NCBI RefSeq assembly: GCF_000527035.1
Contig: NZ_AZUK01000001.1
Location: forward strand, 1,708,501 to 1,772,500
DNA from: Tolumonas lignilytica
Lineage (GTDB): Bacteria; Pseudomonadota; Gammaproteobacteria; Enterobacterales; Aeromonadaceae
Direction of reading: 5' to 3'
DNA length: 64,000 nt
Part shown: one piece after another, positions 62,253-64,000 of the stretch
Numbering within the stretch: position 1 is the first letter of the stretch
How the letters are laid out: the number at the start of each line of letters is the position of its first letter
Notes under the pieces: model-generated
The model's input: only the letters and a program-made list of their open reading frames with translations
Database searches by the model: none
Told to the model about the DNA's origin: nothing
Made by a program: the position numbers and the translations under genes

Positions 62253-62372
62253 CCCTATTTTTTCATTGTATTAACCTCTATCAGATGAGATGTGATTCAC
62301 TCTGAGATTCTGACATTGTTATGAGTTTAACCCGCGTTTTTTACAGGTGTCCCGACTATACTTGATGCAATT

Positions 62373-62391
62373 TGATTCTCCGTCCGAATCA
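62373..62391. promoter_or_regulatory. Inverted repeat upstream of the KfrA-like gene
   Basis: TGATTC and GAATCA are separated by seven bases, 46 bases before the gene start. KfrA proteins of plasmids autoregulate through inverted repeats at their own promoters, so this is a candidate site. The surrounding 236-bp gap holds no other gene. Confidence 0.35.
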
Positions 62392-62436
62392 GGGTGGCGG
62401 ATATACACCGAATAACATCAATAATCGGGTAATAGA

Positions 62437-63141
62437 ATGAACGACATTACAATAACGCAAGAGCAAGTGAATGCGGCAGCAGACGCTATTTGTGCAGAAG
62501 GGAATCAACCGACAGTACTGGATATTCGGAAGCGTTTACCCGCAGGTTCTATGTCAGTGATCTGGCGATTTTTTCAGGCATGGCAATCGTCTCAGCAGAT
62601 TGTCGAGACGGATTTAGAAACGACAGTCTCTGCAGAATTGCAGCGTACTTTGGAAGCATTTATTACCCGGCAGCTCACAAGTGTTAAAACAAAATATGAA
62701 AGTGAAATTAATACGTTGCGTCAGGTAAACAGTGAGCTGCTGATCGAAATTGAACAACAGGAGCAGCAGTTAATTAAACAAGGTGTTGAATTAAATTCTG
62801 CACGTGCAATCAAAAATGAAATCTCTGGCCGATTTGAGCAATTGAATGCGGAATTAAAACGTGCAAGAGAAGAGATCGATGTTGAAAAAGAATCAGCAAC
62901 ACAGTCACGAATGGAGCTTGTTAAGGCGCAATTGAAACTTGAGTCTGTGCCTCGTTTGGAAGCTGATTTAGATCAGTTATACAAGACCCTGGAACAGGAG
63001 CGGGTAGCCAAACTGAATGCCGAACACAGTGCAAAAGCGCTGACGGCAAAATTAGAAACGGAAGTGACTGCCAGAAAGAAAGCCGAAACCGATTTATTAG
63101 AGCTATTACGCCGCAAAGAAGAGAGTGCGGCCCGCGTTTAA
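62437..63141 (+). CDS. KfrA-like DNA-binding coiled-coil protein
   Basis: A 234-residue protein. The first 60 residues (ITQEQVNAAADAICAEGNQPTVLDIRKRLPAGSMSVIWRFFQAW) match the KfrA N-terminal DNA-binding domain; the remainder is one long coiled coil of Glu/Lys/Gln heptads. KfrA is known on plasmids as an autorepressor with a filament-forming tail that supports partitioning. This copy is chromosomal and about 10 kb from oriC. The role is unknown. Confidence 0.82.
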   Translation: MNDITITQEQVNAAADAICAEGNQPTVLDIRKRLPAGSMSVIWRFFQAWQSSQQIVETDLETTVSAELQRTLEAFITRQLTSVKTKYESEINTLRQVNSELLIEIEQQEQQLIKQGVELNSARAIKNEISGRFEQLNAELKRAREEIDVEKESATQSRMELVKAQLKLESVPRLEADLDQLYKTLEQERVAKLNAEHSAKALTAKLETEVTARKKAETDLLELLRRKEESAARV

Positions 63142-63148
63142 GCCTAAT

Positions 63149-63189
63149 CATGAAAAAGCGGAGCAGGTTATCAGCTCCGCTTTTTCATG
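63149..63189. terminator. Bidirectional terminator
   Basis: A 16-base perfect stem (CATGAAAAAGCGGAGC with its complement) has a nine-base loop. It lies between the convergent KfrA-like gene and mnmE. Confidence 0.9.
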
Positions 63190-63214
63190 GCTGTCGTTTA
63201 CTTTTTACTGCATT

Positions 63215-64000
63215 TTACTTTCCGATACAGAACGAAGAAAATATCCGCCCCAGCAGGTCATCGGCACTGAACGCACCGGTAATTTCGCTTAACGCTTCCT
63301 GAGCAAGGCGTAATTCTTCCGCCACCAGCTCACCAGCACGATACTCTTCCAGTTGTATTTTGGCTTCCTCCAGACGTTCATCGGCACGTTGGATGGCATC
63401 CAAATGGCGACGACGTGCAATGAACCCTCCTTCCAGGGTGCTTTGGAAACCCATACAGGCTTTCAGGTGTTCACGTAATGCATCCAGACCTAAACCTGTT
63501 TTTGCCGAGATAGGGTAAACGGCATAGCCATTTTCTTCGCAGACCGTCAGAGCTTCACCTGTCAAATCGGCTTTATTTCGGATCACGGTAATACCAAGGT
63601 TTTTGGGTAACCGATCAACAAAATCCGGCCAGATATCATGCGGATTACGAGCATCGGTGGTCGTCCCGTCCACCATAAACAGAACGCGATCGGCCTGTAC
63701 AATCTCCGCCCAGGCCCGTTCAATCCCGATTTTTTCTACCGCATCGGTGGTGTCGCGTAAACCGGCGGTATCAATGATATGTAGTGGCATACCATCCAGA
63801 TGAATATGCTCACGCAAGACATCACGGGTCGTTCCGGCAATATCCGTGACAATGGCGGATTCACGACCAGCCAGCGCATTCAGCAAGCTGGATTTGCCCG
63901 CATTGGGGCGCCCTGCGATGACGACCTTCATGCCCTCGCGTAATAGAGCACCTTGCTGTGCCTCTCGTTTGACCAGCGCCAGATCGTTCATCACACCATA
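63215..64000 (-). CDS. mnmE: tRNA modification GTPase MnmE (5' part outside window)
   Basis: This is the C-terminal 261 codons of MnmE, partner of MnmG. The G domain is present: G1 GRPNAGKSS, the G3 DTAG, and G4 NKAD. The C-terminal FCIGK, with the Cys needed for the modification reaction, is intact. The frame runs off the right edge at TAT GGT GTG ATG AAC; the in-frame GTG and ATG there are internal, since the text aligns with the middle of E. coli MnmE. The rest, and probably yidC - rnpA - rpmH, lie to the right. Confidence 0.96.
   Translation of the reverse strand, partial: YGVMNDLALVKREAQQGALLREGMKVVIAGRPNAGKSSLLNALAGRESAIVTDIAGTTRDVLREHIHLDGMPLHIIDTAGLRDTTDAVEKIGIERAWAEIVQADRVLFMVDGTTTDARNPHDIWPDFVDRLPKNLGITVIRNKADLTGEALTVCEENGYAVYPISAKTGLGLDALREHLKACMGFQSTLEGGFIARRRHLDAIQRADERLEEAKIQLEEYRAGELVAEELRLAQEALSEITGAFSADDLLGRIFSSFCIGK

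Overview
This window is the chromosomal replication-origin neighbourhood of a gammaproteobacterium. The evidence is a mioC - oriC - mnmG - rsmG - parA - parB - atpIBEFHAGDC order, a class I cyaA with a TTG start, a dapF - DUF484 - xerC block, hemCDXY, and an arginine-type EF-P next to earP. The gene set and style suggest Aeromonadales (Tolumonas-like). That name is recalled rather than computed and is low-certainty; the class assignment is firm.

Layout, left to right. Positions 1-13 kb are accessory: a LysR regulator and divergent MFS exporter, a phospho-beta-glucosidase with an AscG-like operator, a secreted type B carboxylesterase, a class I glutamine amidotransferase, a two-subunit bacterioferritin with divergent bfd and a Fur box, a membrane GGDEF-EAL protein, and a TetR/metallo-beta-lactamase-fold pair. 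Positions 12.3-17.2 kb hold two cobalamin amidation enzymes (cbiA, cbiP) and a reductase pair resembling a split fatty acyl reductase. Positions 17.2-28.4 kb are core: xerC, DUF484, dapF, lysA, lptM, cyaY, a SelW-like protein, cyaA and hemCDXY. Positions 28.4-29.9 kb hold an ammonium channel gene behind a long leader that looks folded. Positions 30.1-40.3 kb are one chemosensory operon: receptor, CheY, STAS, CheA, two receptors, CheW, CheR, CheD, CheB. Positions 40.4-52.7 kb are the ATP synthase operon, parAB, rsmG, mnmG, oriC and mioC. From 52.7 kb come efp, earP, two transporters, a LysR gene, two small secreted proteins, an ArsR-controlled old yellow enzyme, a TetR gene, an orphan flavin reductase domain, a KfrA-like coiled-coil protein, and the C-terminal half of mnmE at the right edge.

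The most unusual signals are these. (1) A hairpin with an exact 12-base neisserial DNA uptake sequence ends the bacterioferritin operon. Its two subunits show the complementary loss of haem and ferroxidase residues that I recall for Neisseria BfrA/BfrB, which suggests transfer between these lineages. (2) The ammonium channel leader has its predicted 5' end paired to sequence just upstream of the ribosome binding site. (3) CheA carries a tandem motif resembling the MshEN cyclic-di-GMP domain. (4) A complete oriC has a degenerate box where E. coli has R1. (5) An old yellow enzyme and a separate FAD/NAD reductase domain look like the two halves of a 2-enoate reductase.

No rRNA, tRNA, CRISPR array, insertion sequence or prophage was recognised. 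All calls are by eye; no searches were run.
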